Below are positions 54,877 to 64,000 of a stretch of 64,000 nucleotides of DNA, in pieces. The notes under the pieces are model-generated. The model saw nothing but the letters and a program-made list of their open reading frames with translations. It was not told the origin of the DNA and searched no databases. Both the position numbers and the translations under genes were made by a program. The stretch lies in the NCBI RefSeq assembly GCF_937898475.1, contig NZ_CALEJS010000011.1, forward strand, positions 124,001 through 188,000, read 5' to 3'. Each line of letters begins with the position of its first letter. The stretch's first letter is position 1. The stretch comes from an uncultured Chitinophaga sp. (GTDB taxonomy: Bacteria; Bacteroidota; Bacteroidia; Chitinophagales; Chitinophagaceae).

Positions 54877-56403
54877 TCATTTACCCGCATTCGCATGATT
54901 AAAATTTTCTACTACCGCCTTTGCACCGTGTTGCAGCAGCTGCTGCAGCATATTGTTCACGGCAGGTGCAAAGCCTTTCAGTAAGGTAAGATCAGTGCCC
55001 CACAATGCGGTATTGGCCAGTACTTCTTTGACCAGTACAGAAGGCTCCAGTCGTTTCCACTGTTCATAGAACCAACTGGCATGATCATCCTGTATGGTAT
55101 AAGTTTCACCATTGACCGTCCCTTTAAAGGCCCCGTCAGCACCGCGCTCGCTGCGCATGAACAGGAGGTAAGCGGCAAAGCCCAGTGATATCCAGTGCGG
55201 CGCTTCCTGTGAACGCTGATAGTGACGCAGCAGCACGGGCACATTACGCATCTTCATTTTGGAGGTATACTGCATCGTAATGCTTAACCACTGATGTGCA
55301 ATATGCGGGTTACGAAAGCGGTCCAGCACACTGGCGGCAAACTGTGTAGCCGCCGTTTCGGTAATGTAGATATCCGTAATGGCGGGCGCCATTTCTTCCA
55401 TCATTAAAGCTGTGATAGCGGCTTCCATGTCAGGAGCTTCCATGGCCGCCTGTACTGTATCGAAACCGGCCAGGAAAGCCAGTCCGCAACTCAGTGTATG
55501 CGTACCATTGAGCAGGCGCAGCTTCAACTCGCGGAATACATTGATATTCGGAGCGAGCACCACTCCTTTATCTGCCGCAGCAAATCCCAGTCGCTCTTTT
55601 ACACCTGCATCCGTTGTTTCAATAGCCCACAGGCGATACACTTCAGACATGATCATTAACGCATCTTCATACCCCAGCGCCGCTTCCATTTCCTGCTGTT
55701 CCGCAGCCGGTAATGCGCCAGGCACAATACGGTCTACCAGCGAATTACAGAAATGATTAGCGCTGCTAAGCCACCGGATAAAAGCCTCCGGCAGATTGTT
55801 GCTGGCGGCCAGCTCCAACACAATATCCCTGAGCTTCCTGCCATTATCCGGTATCAGTTCTGTAGGGATGATCACCATCCCTTTGTCTGCACTACCCTTA
55901 AAATATTCATAACGCCTGTACAGGAATGCCAGCAGCTTGCCCGGGTAAGATACGGGTGGTACGGCGTGTACATCATCATCCGTCAGCGTGATGCCTACTT
56001 CTGTGGTATTAGAGATCACTATTTCCATCGCAGGATTCTCCGCACATTGCAATATCTCCTGCCATTGCGTTGCGGCGCTCAACACCCTGCTGATAGCTGC
56101 ATTAAGGATATTTTCCTGTTTGGCCTGCCCATCTTCAATCCCGCGGATACATTGCGTATATAAACCATCCTGCTCCGCAAAGGCGTCAGTAGTCCCTTTC
56201 CCGGTGGACTTCACTACCACAATACGGCCATTGAATAAGCCAGTCTTATTAGCTTTATCTATAAAGTAGTCCGGTAGTCCGCGTAACAGCACTCCCGTGC
56301 CAAATTGCAATACCTTTTCAGGTAGCCGTAAATGGTCTTCTACTGGCGCCTGTATATCCTTCTTACCGTCTAACACGGGTAACAACTCTTTCGATAATCT
56401 CAT
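54877..56403 (-). CDS. uxaB: Tagaturonate reductase (altronate oxidoreductase)
   Basis: The 508-aa protein belongs to the mannitol dehydrogenase family. The N-terminal dinucleotide-binding segment is VLQFGTGVLLRGLPDYFIDKAN. The catalytic-domain signature is ELKLRLLNGTHTLSCGLAFLAGF (residues split here as ELKLRLLNG and THTLSC). It reduces tagaturonate, made by the neighbouring isomerase, to altronate. The next enzyme, altronate dehydratase, is not in this window. The upstream gap contains an unusual 7-bp tandem repeat. Confidence 0.92.
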   Translation of the reverse strand: MRLSKELLPVLDGKKDIQAPVEDHLRLPEKVLQFGTGVLLRGLPDYFIDKANKTGLFNGRIVVVKSTGKGTTDAFAEQDGLYTQCIRGIEDGQAKQENILNAAISRVLSAATQWQEILQCAENPAMEIVISNTTEVGITLTDDDVHAVPPVSYPGKLLAFLYRRYEYFKGSADKGMVIIPTELIPDNGRKLRDIVLELAASNNLPEAFIRWLSSANHFCNSLVDRIVPGALPAAEQQEMEAALGYEDALMIMSEVYRLWAIETTDAGVKERLGFAAADKGVVLAPNINVFRELKLRLLNGTHTLSCGLAFLAGFDTVQAAMEAPDMEAAITALMMEEMAPAITDIYITETAATQFAASVLDRFRNPHIAHQWLSITMQYTSKMKMRNVPVLLRHYQRSQEAPHWISLGFAAYLLFMRSERGADGAFKGTVNGETYTIQDDHASWFYEQWKRLEPSVLVKEVLANTALWGTDLTLLKGFAPAVNNMLQQLLQHGAKAVVENFNHANAGK

Positions 56404-56477
56404 TGCATTCTTTAATTCAATTAAGAACTAACAACTAATAACCAGCTACACCGGTGCTCAGCCTGACACGCGCCCTA

Positions 56478-56515
56478 TAATTATTAATTATTAATTATTA
56501 ATTATTAATTATTAA
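56478..56515. repeat. 7-bp tandem repeat (TAATTAT), five copies plus a partial
   Basis: Five exact head-to-tail copies of TAATTAT occupy 56478-56512 and a partial copy follows. The array lies in the 122-bp gap between the GH105 gene and the uxaB gene, both on the minus strand, about 75 bp upstream of the uxaB start. Copy-number change would alter spacing in the uxaB upstream region. Confidence 0.9.
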
Positions 56516-56525
56516 CTATTCACTA

Positions 56526-58427
56526 TTAATTCCCTTTTTTCTTCTGCCTGATCACCCATTGAACAAGGTCAGTAGCTGCCTGGTAGTTCTCATATTCAAC
56601 CGGCAGCCGGCGGCCATCCAGGTACTCATTATAAAACCAGGGATCACCTACTGCAAACACAGCGCCTTTGCCTACATGCGCTACCGCCATGATCACATGA
56701 TCACCGTCTTTGTACACCGCTTTTGCGGGTGGTTTCACTTCCAGGCTGCTCAGTTCTTTGATATGTACTTTACCAGGATGGCTGAATACGGGATTCCCTG
56801 CGGGAATGATAAATGCACCCTGTTCAAATTGCCGTCCCTGTACACGGTTACGGCTGTCCTGGTTGAAGTGCATGCCAAAACGTTCTGCCAGTATGTTGAA
56901 GTGTTTAAACTCTGCATTAATGGAATCATTCTCCATCAGTATCAGCACACCGCCTGCCTTTACCCAGTTGTAGATCTGGTCAGCGTCTGCTGCTGTCATA
57001 TAATTGGGTTGGGCGGTTTCTTTCTCTGTATCCGGATCAACGATCAGGTAGATATCCGCATCTTTCAAACCAGCGGCAGTTGGTGCTACAGACAAAGTAT
57101 CCGTCTTCACGCCATAGCGGTGGAAGATGTGTCCCCAGAGTGAAAAGCCGCCATTGTCCAGCTCATCCCATACATAGTGCCAGCGCATCATACGGCCGGT
57201 AGCATCCTTCCTCCATTCGTTATTAAAGTATTGATCCAGCTTGATGGTCAGCCCTTTACCCTTGTGCAGCGTAGGTGCGATCTCCATTTCATTGGCAGCC
57301 AACATATAGGCGCCGGTTCCTTTCGGATCGTTGGTCACCACTTTTTCGCTGAGGTAATATTCATAGCTGCCATCCCGGTAGGGGTCGCCACCAAGACCGG
57401 CTACGCTTACCGTGCCTTCCAGGTTCACACCACCTTCGGGGGCTTTCTTAATGAATTGTTTGTTGATACCTGCAAAGCCTTTCTGTGCTACCTGGTGATA
57501 GCTTTCCGGCAGGTATCCTTTACGTACGCCCTTCTGCAATGCATATACGAACATACAGGAGGCCGATGCTTCCAGGTAGTTGCCTTTTGCAGTGCCCTTA
57601 TCCAGCACCTGGTACCATAGTCCTGTAGCAGGGTCCTGGTATTTCTTAACCGCTGTTGCCAGGCGGCTGAGTATGGCAATCAGGCTGTCCCTTCCTTTAT
57701 GTTTGGCGGGAAAATGATCCAGCACATCTACCAGCGCCATGGCATACCAGCCCATGGCCCTGCCCCAGAAATTGGGAGAGCGTCCTGTGGACTTATCCGC
57801 CCAGCGCTGCTGACGCGATTCGTCCCATCCGTGATACAGCAAACCGGTGCGGGTATCACGTGCATGTGTTTCCATCAGCACAAACTGACGGGTAATATCG
57901 TTGTATGCATCTTCTTCATGAAATAGCTGTGCATACTCCGCATAGAAGGGCTCTCCCATGTAAAGTCCGTCCAGCCACATCTGGTAGGGATAGCGTTTCT
58001 TGTGCCAGAAGCCGCCGTCGTTCGTACGCGGCTGTTTACGCAGCTGCTGACGCAGATGGTCCGCCGCCTTTTTATACTTCTCCTCGTTGGTTACCTGGTA
58101 GAGCAGTAACAACGTGCGGCCATTCTTGACATTGTCTATGTTATAGTCTTCTTCTTTGTAGGTACGTATATTTCCCTGATCATCCACAAAGGCATCCATG
58201 CTCTGGCGGATATACTCAAAGTATTTACCGTCGCCGGTATTTTTCCAGAGGCCGGCAATACCTTCCAGTATAACGCCCTGGTCATAGGTCCAGCGCGGCG
58301 GACCGGAAGCTGCGTCTTTCCAGATGCGCATCATAGTGGCAGCCATTTCAGCCGATTGGGCATAAACGAAGGTAGTACTTAGCACCAGCGCCAGTGTAGT
58401 AATGATCAGTGCTTTTTGTTTCCGCAT
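56526..58427 (-). CDS. GH105 unsaturated rhamnogalacturonyl/galacturonyl hydrolase with C-terminal DUF4350-like domain
   Basis: The 633-aa protein has a signal peptide of about 23 residues ending VYAQ and a GH105 (alpha/alpha)6 barrel to about 380. Candidate active-site residues Asp98 (YNIDN), His142 (FWHKK) and Asp153 (MWLDGLYMG) keep the spacing I recall for YteR (Asp88, His132, Asp143). Further barrel markers are FWGRAMGWYAMALVDVLDHFP. The C-terminal 200 residues (about 425-630) look like the amidotransferase-fold domain often fused to Bacteroidota GH105 proteins (DIYLIVDPDTEKE, GGVLILMEND, GAVFAVGDPWFYNEY). It removes unsaturated uronyl residues left by pectin lyases, feeding the uxaB/uxaC pathway. 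Confidence 0.9.
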   Translation of the reverse strand: MRKQKALIITTLALVLSTTFVYAQSAEMAATMMRIWKDAASGPPRWTYDQGVILEGIAGLWKNTGDGKYFEYIRQSMDAFVDDQGNIRTYKEEDYNIDNVKNGRTLLLLYQVTNEEKYKKAADHLRQQLRKQPRTNDGGFWHKKRYPYQMWLDGLYMGEPFYAEYAQLFHEEDAYNDITRQFVLMETHARDTRTGLLYHGWDESRQQRWADKSTGRSPNFWGRAMGWYAMALVDVLDHFPAKHKGRDSLIAILSRLATAVKKYQDPATGLWYQVLDKGTAKGNYLEASASCMFVYALQKGVRKGYLPESYHQVAQKGFAGINKQFIKKAPEGGVNLEGTVSVAGLGGDPYRDGSYEYYLSEKVVTNDPKGTGAYMLAANEMEIAPTLHKGKGLTIKLDQYFNNEWRKDATGRMMRWHYVWDELDNGGFSLWGHIFHRYGVKTDTLSVAPTAAGLKDADIYLIVDPDTEKETAQPNYMTAADADQIYNWVKAGGVLILMENDSINAEFKHFNILAERFGMHFNQDSRNRVQGRQFEQGAFIIPAGNPVFSHPGKVHIKELSSLEVKPPAKAVYKDGDHVIMAVAHVGKGAVFAVGDPWFYNEYLDGRRLPVEYENYQAATDLVQWVIRQKKKGN

Positions 58428-58456
58428 ATGTATCTGAGTATTTACTTATATCCTTT

Positions 58457-60793
58457 TTAACGCACCTGAAGGGCTTTGGACGTTGCCCCTGCGCTGAATT
58501 GTGCGCTCTCCTTCGACTTACGTACGTCTGTACCCGTAACAAGGATATTGCGGCTGCTCTCTCCCTGAACAGACAGAAAGGTGGCTGCCTGGTCATACCG
58601 GATATTGTTCAGGCTGATATCCTGGCTGCCGCGTACCGTTACCAGGGGGCCTTCCTCTTTGGTGAACAGCTGCACATCCGTGAGGTGAATATCTTTTGCT
58701 TCCATGCATTCAATGCCTTTGCGGGCGCTGATAGCCAGGTGATCGATATGTATGCCGCTGATCGGCATCTCCGGCAAACCGCGGATAAACACTGCTTTGG
58801 CGGCGCCCCTGCATACCACGTTGCTGATATGGAAATCCCTGAACTGCGGCGTAGCTTCCGTTACTGGGAAGGCCTGTACTTTTGGTGCATCCCTTTTTTC
58901 TCCTGCCAACGGCACCGGGTCTTTTGCCATGTAGTACATGTCAAACAGGATGGCCTCGCCAGGAATATCCTTCATGGTGATGTTGGAGATATAGATCTTC
59001 TCTACTACCCCACCGCGGCCGCGGGTGGTTTTAAATCGGAGGCCTATATCGGTACCCATGAAGGTACAGTTGGATACAAAAAGATTACGTGCGCCGCCCG
59101 ACATTTCGCTGCCTATCACAAAACCACCGTGGGCATGATATACGGTACAGTTGTCCACAATTGTATTTTCCGTGGGCTTGCCTCTTTTACGGCCCTGCTC
59201 ATCCCTGCCAGATTTGATACAGATGCCATCATCGCCTACATCAAAGGTACAACCTGTAACGCGTGCATAGCTGCAGGATTCAAGGTCCAGCCCGTCCCCG
59301 TTCTGTGCATACCAGGGATTTTTTGCATACACGTTCCGCAGGGTGATGTGCTCACATAAAAGCGGGTGCAGGCACCATGCAGGTGAGTTCTGGAATGTAA
59401 CACCTTCCAGCAGCACGTTCTTACAGCCCGTTAAGCTGATGAGGTTAGGCCGCAGGAAATCTTTTATATCTGCATAATCAGCCGCTTTTTTACCCGGCAT
59501 AATCACACCTGCCAGCTTTATCTTAGAGCCTTTATAAGATCCTTCAGAAGGGTACCAGGTAGAACTGTCCTTTCCTTCTCCTGTCAGACCGCCGGATGCT
59601 ACCAGCTTCTTCCATTGTGTTTCCGTAAGCTTATCTTTCTTCACAGCGCGCCAGCTGTCGCCATTTCCATCGATAATCCCCTTACCGGTAATGGCTATAT
59701 TTTCCAGGTTAACGCCCCAGACAGGCGCCTGGCAGCGGTAAGCCTGCAGGCCCTCGTAGGTAGTTTCAACCATGGGATACTGGCTGTGATCTTCAGTGAA
59801 CTGCAGTACTGCTCCGGCTACCAGGTGAAGGTTTACATTGCTCTTCATAGTAACAGGCCCGGTCAGCCACATGCCCTCCGGTATCAGCACCACGCCGCCA
59901 CCTTTCTCACTGCAGGTTTCAATGGCCTTGTTGATAGGCTGTGTATTGAGTGTAAAGCCGTCTGCTTTGGCACCGAAGGCCTGTATGTTAAAGGTGTCTT
60001 TTCTGAAATGGGGTTCATAGATCTCCGGCAGGTCAAAACGGTACTTGCCTTCAAACGGTGTTTTAGCCAGGTATTGGGCCAGCGGCAGCTTTTGCTCATA
60101 GATGGCTTTGGCAGCAAGACCTGCTACCAGGGTGGCTCCATACGTGTTAAAATGCGTATTGTCTTCCACGCCGTTGGGCAATGTGCTGTAATGTCCTGCG
60201 GGGGTTGTCTTGAACAGCTTCACAGAACCTTCAACACCATGCCGCGCCAGCAGCGCTTCCGTGCTTTTATGGAGGTCTATCAGCGGCACGTCGTTAGCAG
60301 CAGCCACCGCTCTTACCACTCCGGGATATTCTCCGTGCTGGTCTACAAACCGGCCTTTATCATCAAACTTACGGCGCATCACAGGCGTCAGCAGCACAGG
60401 GTGAGCGCCTTTTGCCCGGGTATCCTGTACAAAGCGCTCCAGGTTCTGTTTGTAAGTAGTATGAGGAGCCGCATACCGGCTGCTGTCAGATACTTTCTGA
60501 TCATTATGTCCAAACTGGATCATCACCCAGTCGCCCGGCCTTAGCTGCGCCAGCACGCTGTCCCAGCGGTGCTCATTGATAAAGCTTTTGGTGCTCCGGC
60601 CATTCACAGCGTAGTTCTTTATTTCCACACCGGGTTCAAAAAATATGGGGAACAGCTGACCCCAGCCCCTTTCCGGGTTATCGATCAATGGCTTGTTGGC
60701 CATTGTGGAATCGCCGATCATGAATATACGGGGTTCAGGCCCCTGCTCAACAAGTCCTAACAGCGATAACAGTATGGTAAGATATATTTTCAT
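58457..60793 (-). CDS. Bifunctional CE12 acetylesterase-GH28 polygalacturonase
   Basis: The 778-aa protein fuses two pectin-active enzymes. Residues about 20-245 are an SGNH/CE12 rhamnogalacturonan acetylesterase: GDST (27-30, Ser29), GHND (95-98) and DNTH (Asp211, His214). Residues about 265-760 are a GH28 beta-helix: NGDGLD (498-503), GDDG (520-523), HAHGG (553-557) and RFK (586-588). The short hydrophobic N-terminus suggests export, probably to the periplasm. Deacetylation and hydrolysis of pectin fragments by one polypeptide fits the SusCD pair upstream and GH105 downstream. All catalytic residues appear intact. Confidence 0.93.
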   Translation of the reverse strand: MKIYLTILLSLLGLVEQGPEPRIFMIGDSTMANKPLIDNPERGWGQLFPIFFEPGVEIKNYAVNGRSTKSFINEHRWDSVLAQLRPGDWVMIQFGHNDQKVSDSSRYAAPHTTYKQNLERFVQDTRAKGAHPVLLTPVMRRKFDDKGRFVDQHGEYPGVVRAVAAANDVPLIDLHKSTEALLARHGVEGSVKLFKTTPAGHYSTLPNGVEDNTHFNTYGATLVAGLAAKAIYEQKLPLAQYLAKTPFEGKYRFDLPEIYEPHFRKDTFNIQAFGAKADGFTLNTQPINKAIETCSEKGGGVVLIPEGMWLTGPVTMKSNVNLHLVAGAVLQFTEDHSQYPMVETTYEGLQAYRCQAPVWGVNLENIAITGKGIIDGNGDSWRAVKKDKLTETQWKKLVASGGLTGEGKDSSTWYPSEGSYKGSKIKLAGVIMPGKKAADYADIKDFLRPNLISLTGCKNVLLEGVTFQNSPAWCLHPLLCEHITLRNVYAKNPWYAQNGDGLDLESCSYARVTGCTFDVGDDGICIKSGRDEQGRKRGKPTENTIVDNCTVYHAHGGFVIGSEMSGGARNLFVSNCTFMGTDIGLRFKTTRGRGGVVEKIYISNITMKDIPGEAILFDMYYMAKDPVPLAGEKRDAPKVQAFPVTEATPQFRDFHISNVVCRGAAKAVFIRGLPEMPISGIHIDHLAISARKGIECMEAKDIHLTDVQLFTKEEGPLVTVRGSQDISLNNIRYDQAATFLSVQGESSRNILVTGTDVRKSKESAQFSAGATSKALQVR

Positions 60794-60832
60794 CCGGTTC
60801 CCTTTATTACTACTTACAAAATACGATTTTGA

Positions 60833-62485
60833 TCATTGATACCCTTCATTCTGCTTAAACTCTCCTTTATTGGTCACCGCATCTACCTGGTCTTGCGGAA
60901 TAGGCCGTACCAGGTGATAAGCCTGAATGTTATTCTTTGCATCCGGGTTGTGCAGGGTGATACGTTCTACCAGCTTGCCGGTACGTTTAAGATCAAACCA
61001 GCGTAACTGTTCGCCCGCCAGCTCCCGGGCCCTTTCATCCAGTATAAAGTCCAGCGTTACATTGGCGGCTGTGATCTCCATTGCGGCTTCCCGTCCGGGA
61101 ATAGCAGCGCGCCTGCGTAATGTGTTCAGGTAAGTGGCTGCGCCGCCTGCATTGCCCAGTTTTAACTGCGCTTCTGCCGCAATCAGATACATTTCTGCCA
61201 GGCGGATCACATAGGCGTCTCTTGCGCTCTGTTCTTCATTGCTGCCCGCGCGTGTAGGATCAGCAAATTTCTGCAGGGAGATATAACGGGTGCGGTCTTT
61301 CCCGGTGCCATCTGTATTATAGATATCGTTCCTGTCGTAGATGCGGTACAGGTGTTTGGCTCTTTCTTCGGCAGATACTACCTGTTTGGTGATCACGATG
61401 GCGCTGTCGCCGATCTGCATACCAGCGGGCGCGGTATTGGTATTGTTACAGAACCATACCTGCTTGAAACTGGCTTCATAACGGGCGTCTGCCGTTTCAT
61501 CGAAAAGATCCAGCAGGAAGCGTGAAGGCATATAGCGGTTAAACGGACGGCCATTGGCAATATCGCGCTGCATACCGGGCAGATCATCATATTTCATCCA
61601 GAACAGCAGGTGACCGTTATTAGCGCCACGTGAGTGACCGTTGGGAAACAGGGTAGCATCTGTACGGTCGTTGAACACCAGGTTCTTCATATAGTCTACC
61701 GCCCAGATAATCTCTTTGTTCTTCAGGTTATCCATACTCCACAAGTCAGCATAATCATCCAGCAAACCATATCCGTATTCGCTGATCACCTTTTCCGCCA
61801 GATCTGCCGCCTCCTGGTTCCTGCCACGGGTAAGACAGATACGGGCCAGGAAAGCCTCTGCCGCCGGTTTGGTGGCCCTGCCGTAATCTGCATTCGTGGC
61901 CGCCAGGTTGGCGGTGGCAAACTCAAGATCCCGGAAGATCTGTGCATAGAAAGTGTCTACCGGTGTACGGTTGGCAGTGGTAGTGATGTCTGTGGTAGGC
62001 TCCAGTGTAAAGTGTACCCCACCCCATGTTTCTACAATATGCCAGTAATAGAAGGCGCGCAGGAAACGCAGCTCCGCTTCTCTTTGCCTGCGTTTATCAT
62101 CCGGGAATCCAACATCAGCGATCTTCGACAGACCGGTATTGCAGACATTCACGGCAGCATACAGCTGCTTCCATTCCAGGCTTACCACGGCGTTGCTGCC
62201 CTGCAGGTTATCATAGCGGGTAAGATCAGGATACACGTCGCCGGTGCCGCTGGTCCAGATATCGGTACCCATTTCAGCGATGTTATATCCCTGCTCTTTC
62301 CCATACCACCAGCGGGTATAGGTATAAGCCGCATTCACGAGTGTTTCCATGCCATCGGGGGTAGACAGTATAGCGTCTACCGTCAGGCCGGAAGGGTTAT
62401 ACTCTTCCAGCTGTTTGTTACAGGCGGTAAAGCCGGCAGCTGAAAGCGCGAGTAATACAATTGCTTTCTTTATACTCAGTTGCAT
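60833..62485 (-). CDS. SusD-like pectin-fragment-binding lipoprotein
   Basis: The 550-aa protein has a lipoprotein signal ending GFTAC (Cys22) then NKQLEEYNPSG. SusD markers are RQREAELRFLRAFYYWHIVETWGGVHF and the C-terminal TLDFILDERARELAGEQLRWFDLKRTGKL. It starts 18 bp after the SusC gene. Its substrate is inferred as pectic oligosaccharide from the CE12-GH28, GH105 and uronate genes downstream. Confidence 0.92.
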   Translation of the reverse strand: MQLSIKKAIVLLALSAAGFTACNKQLEEYNPSGLTVDAILSTPDGMETLVNAAYTYTRWWYGKEQGYNIAEMGTDIWTSGTGDVYPDLTRYDNLQGSNAVVSLEWKQLYAAVNVCNTGLSKIADVGFPDDKRRQREAELRFLRAFYYWHIVETWGGVHFTLEPTTDITTTANRTPVDTFYAQIFRDLEFATANLAATNADYGRATKPAAEAFLARICLTRGRNQEAADLAEKVISEYGYGLLDDYADLWSMDNLKNKEIIWAVDYMKNLVFNDRTDATLFPNGHSRGANNGHLLFWMKYDDLPGMQRDIANGRPFNRYMPSRFLLDLFDETADARYEASFKQVWFCNNTNTAPAGMQIGDSAIVITKQVVSAEERAKHLYRIYDRNDIYNTDGTGKDRTRYISLQKFADPTRAGSNEEQSARDAYVIRLAEMYLIAAEAQLKLGNAGGAATYLNTLRRRAAIPGREAAMEITAANVTLDFILDERARELAGEQLRWFDLKRTGKLVERITLHNPDAKNNIQAYHLVRPIPQDQVDAVTNKGEFKQNEGYQ

Positions 62486-62503
62486 AACTTCTTTTTTTAG
62501 CCG

Positions 62504-64000
62504 TTAAAACTCAACATTTAAACCTGCCACATACAGTTTGGTCATCGGGTTGCTCAGATCTCCCCCTCTTTCCGGGTCATAGTTCTTCACTTTGCTGAAG
62601 GTGAAGAGGTTCTTACCTGTTACGTATATACGCAGTGCGCTGAGATGTATGGACTTCAGCTTTTCAGCCGGGAAACTATAGCCCAGCGAAATGTTCCTGA
62701 TCTTCACAAATGAACCGTCCCTGAAGCCCAGTGAGCTGATGAAAGGTGTGCTGGCCTTTGAACGGCTGGCATTCGGACGCGGGTAATCATTGGTAGGATT
62801 CTCCGGCGTCCAGTAGTTCAGCTGTGCGCTGTTCTCCAGTCCCTGCGGATCAAACTTGGCCTCATATTCAGACAGGATCCACTGCCCGATACGGGCATAT
62901 ACGTAGATGTTGAGATCAAAATTGCGATAACGGATATCGTTGTTGAAACCACCGCTCCATTTAGGCACCTGGGCGCCCAGCACTACACGGTCTGTGGTAG
63001 TGAACTGGCCATCGTTATTCACGTCGCGTACCCTGATGTCGCCAGGTTTATACGGACCATAACTGGCGGCCAGGTCTGCATCTTTCTGCTGCCAGATGCC
63101 CACCTTTTCGTAATCATAATACACCTTAACCGGGGAGCCGATGAACCATTTATTGGCAACGTCATTGGTATTTGCATCTGCGAGGGATACAATCTCTTCC
63201 TTGTTGCGGGAGAACACAATACCGGAGGTCCACGTGAGATCCTTTGTACTGATATTGGTGGTATTGATGCCTATCTCTATACCCCTGTTCCTGGTCTTGC
63301 CAATGTTCTGCACAACCGTGTTCACACCGCTGGAAGTAGGCAGCGTGCGTTGCAGCAGCAGGTCTTTGGTATGGGTATCGTAATAGTCGATAGCAGCACT
63401 GATACGGCCATCAAACAGGCCTATATCCAATCCTATATCGGTGGTGGCAGACAGCTCCCATTTGAGCTGTTTATTGCCCACCTGGTCGCTCAGGCCATAA
63501 GCCAGCGCCGCATTGGTATCATCAAATGAGAAGGGGATCTTGGACACATATGTTTGCGTGGAATAAGGGCGGATAGCGTCATTACCTGCTATACCCCAGC
63601 TGGCCCTTAGCTTCAGATCACTCAAAACCCGTTGTGACTGCATGAATTGCTCATCGCTGATGCGCCAGGCGCCTGCCACCGAGGGAAAGAAAGCCCACTG
63701 GTTACCCGGCGCCAGTTTGGAAGAACCGTCTGAACGGCCTGTCAGTGACAACAGGTATCTTCCTTTATAGGCGTAGTTGATACGGCCGGTGAAGGAGATC
63801 AGTTTGCTCGACTGGTATGCGCTCCTGATAGCGATGCCGCTGGAATTGTTCTGCAAAGCATAATACAATTGTTTTGGCAACAGCTGGCCTTCACCCTGCA
63901 GGAAACTGGAATCGCGGCTGTCAGACAGGTAGCTGGTTACACCGGTAATACCAAAGGAATGATCGCCTGCGGTATGCTGGTAGGTCAGTACGTTCTCCCA
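62504..64000 (-). CDS. SusC/RagA TonB-dependent transporter, N-terminus cut by right edge
   Basis: The frame is open from the stop at 62504 to the window end (498 codons), with coding-like sequence right up to the edge (WENVLTYQHTAGDHSFGI at the end). The visible part is the C-terminal half of a SusC barrel: YKGRYLLSLTGRSDGSSKLAPGNQWAFFPS, LRASWGIAGNDAIRPYSTQTY and the typical ending VAGLNVEF. The plug and signal peptide lie outside. It is the first visible gene of the pectin locus. Confidence 0.92.
   Translation of the reverse strand, partial: WENVLTYQHTAGDHSFGITGVTSYLSDSRDSSFLQGEGQLLPKQLYYALQNNSSGIAIRSAYQSSKLISFTGRINYAYKGRYLLSLTGRSDGSSKLAPGNQWAFFPSVAGAWRISDEQFMQSQRVLSDLKLRASWGIAGNDAIRPYSTQTYVSKIPFSFDDTNAALAYGLSDQVGNKQLKWELSATTDIGLDIGLFDGRISAAIDYYDTHTKDLLLQRTLPTSSGVNTVVQNIGKTRNRGIEIGINTTNISTKDLTWTSGIVFSRNKEEIVSLADANTNDVANKWFIGSPVKVYYDYEKVGIWQQKDADLAASYGPYKPGDIRVRDVNNDGQFTTTDRVVLGAQVPKWSGGFNNDIRYRNFDLNIYVYARIGQWILSEYEAKFDPQGLENSAQLNYWTPENPTNDYPRPNASRSKASTPFISSLGFRDGSFVKIRNISLGYSFPAEKLKSIHLSALRIYVTGKNLFTFSKVKNYDPERGGDLSNPMTKLYVAGLNVEF

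Noticed and set aside
56478..56515. CRISPR array
   Set aside because: The repeat unit is 7 bp, directly adjacent with no spacers, and no cas genes are nearby.
59615..60544. Open frame of over 300 codons antisense to the CE12-GH28 gene
   Set aside because: The opposite strand carries all catalytic motifs of two enzyme families, and the antisense translation has no recognisable features.

Overview
The window looks like chromosome from a Bacteroidota, most likely a Chitinophagaceae member close to Chitinophaga. Three SusC/SusD outer-membrane uptake pairs, an ECF sigma/FecR switch, lipoproteins with Bacteroidota-type lipoboxes, a type IX secretion (T9SS) sorting domain and the lack of Shine-Dalgarno sequences all point this way. 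The genus is an inference from gene content and style, not a database match. I found no rRNA, tRNA, CRISPR array, insertion sequence or integrase.

Region 1 (1-10.7 kb, minus strand) is a SusCD locus under an ECF sigma/FecR pair. It reads sigma, FecR, SusC with an N-terminal STN signalling domain, SusD, a zinc metallohydrolase lipoprotein, a DUF4302 lipoprotein and a large secreted Ig-like protein that runs off the left edge. It has no glycoside hydrolase, so the imported substrate may not be a plain polysaccharide. A divergent secreted alpha/beta-hydrolase (10.98-13.4 kb), a T9SS-sorted Ig-like protein and a small lipoprotein follow.

Region 2 (15.2-38.7 kb) is an extracellular contractile injection system (eCIS, related to Afp/PVC particles). 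Fifteen minus-strand genes lie head to tail: DUF4255 cap, unknown 269-aa protein, one sheath, two tube proteins, DUF5908 (55 aa), LysM tube/baseplate adaptor, VgrG-like spike, PAAR tip, gp25, baseplate J-like protein, a fibre-like 263-aa protein, an Afp12-like protein, a 1306-aa tape-measure protein and an AAA+ ATPase. A free-standing DUF4157 (eCIS core) protein and a DUF6934 plus small-ORF pair lie at the 3' end. A membrane-anchored GH18-like protein that has lost the catalytic motif diverges from the 5' end. I judge the eCIS and these flanking genes the most interesting part of the window.

Region 3 (38.7-52.2 kb) is a maltooligosaccharide locus: LacI regulator, SusC, SusD, periplasmic GH13, beta-phosphoglucomutase, GH65 phosphorylase and an MFS sugar transporter. 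Products of outer-membrane uptake would be cut in the periplasm, imported, phosphorolysed and turned into glucose 6-phosphate. A perfect 14-bp palindrome upstream of susC is a probable LacI operator. A PfkB sugar kinase and a SnoaL-like protein lie beyond its 3' end.

Region 4 (52.4-64 kb) holds an EamA transporter on the plus strand and, on the minus strand, a pectin/galacturonate locus: SusC (cut by the right edge), SusD, a CE12-GH28 fusion, GH105, tagaturonate reductase and uronate isomerase. A strong hairpin separates the convergent EamA and uxaC genes.
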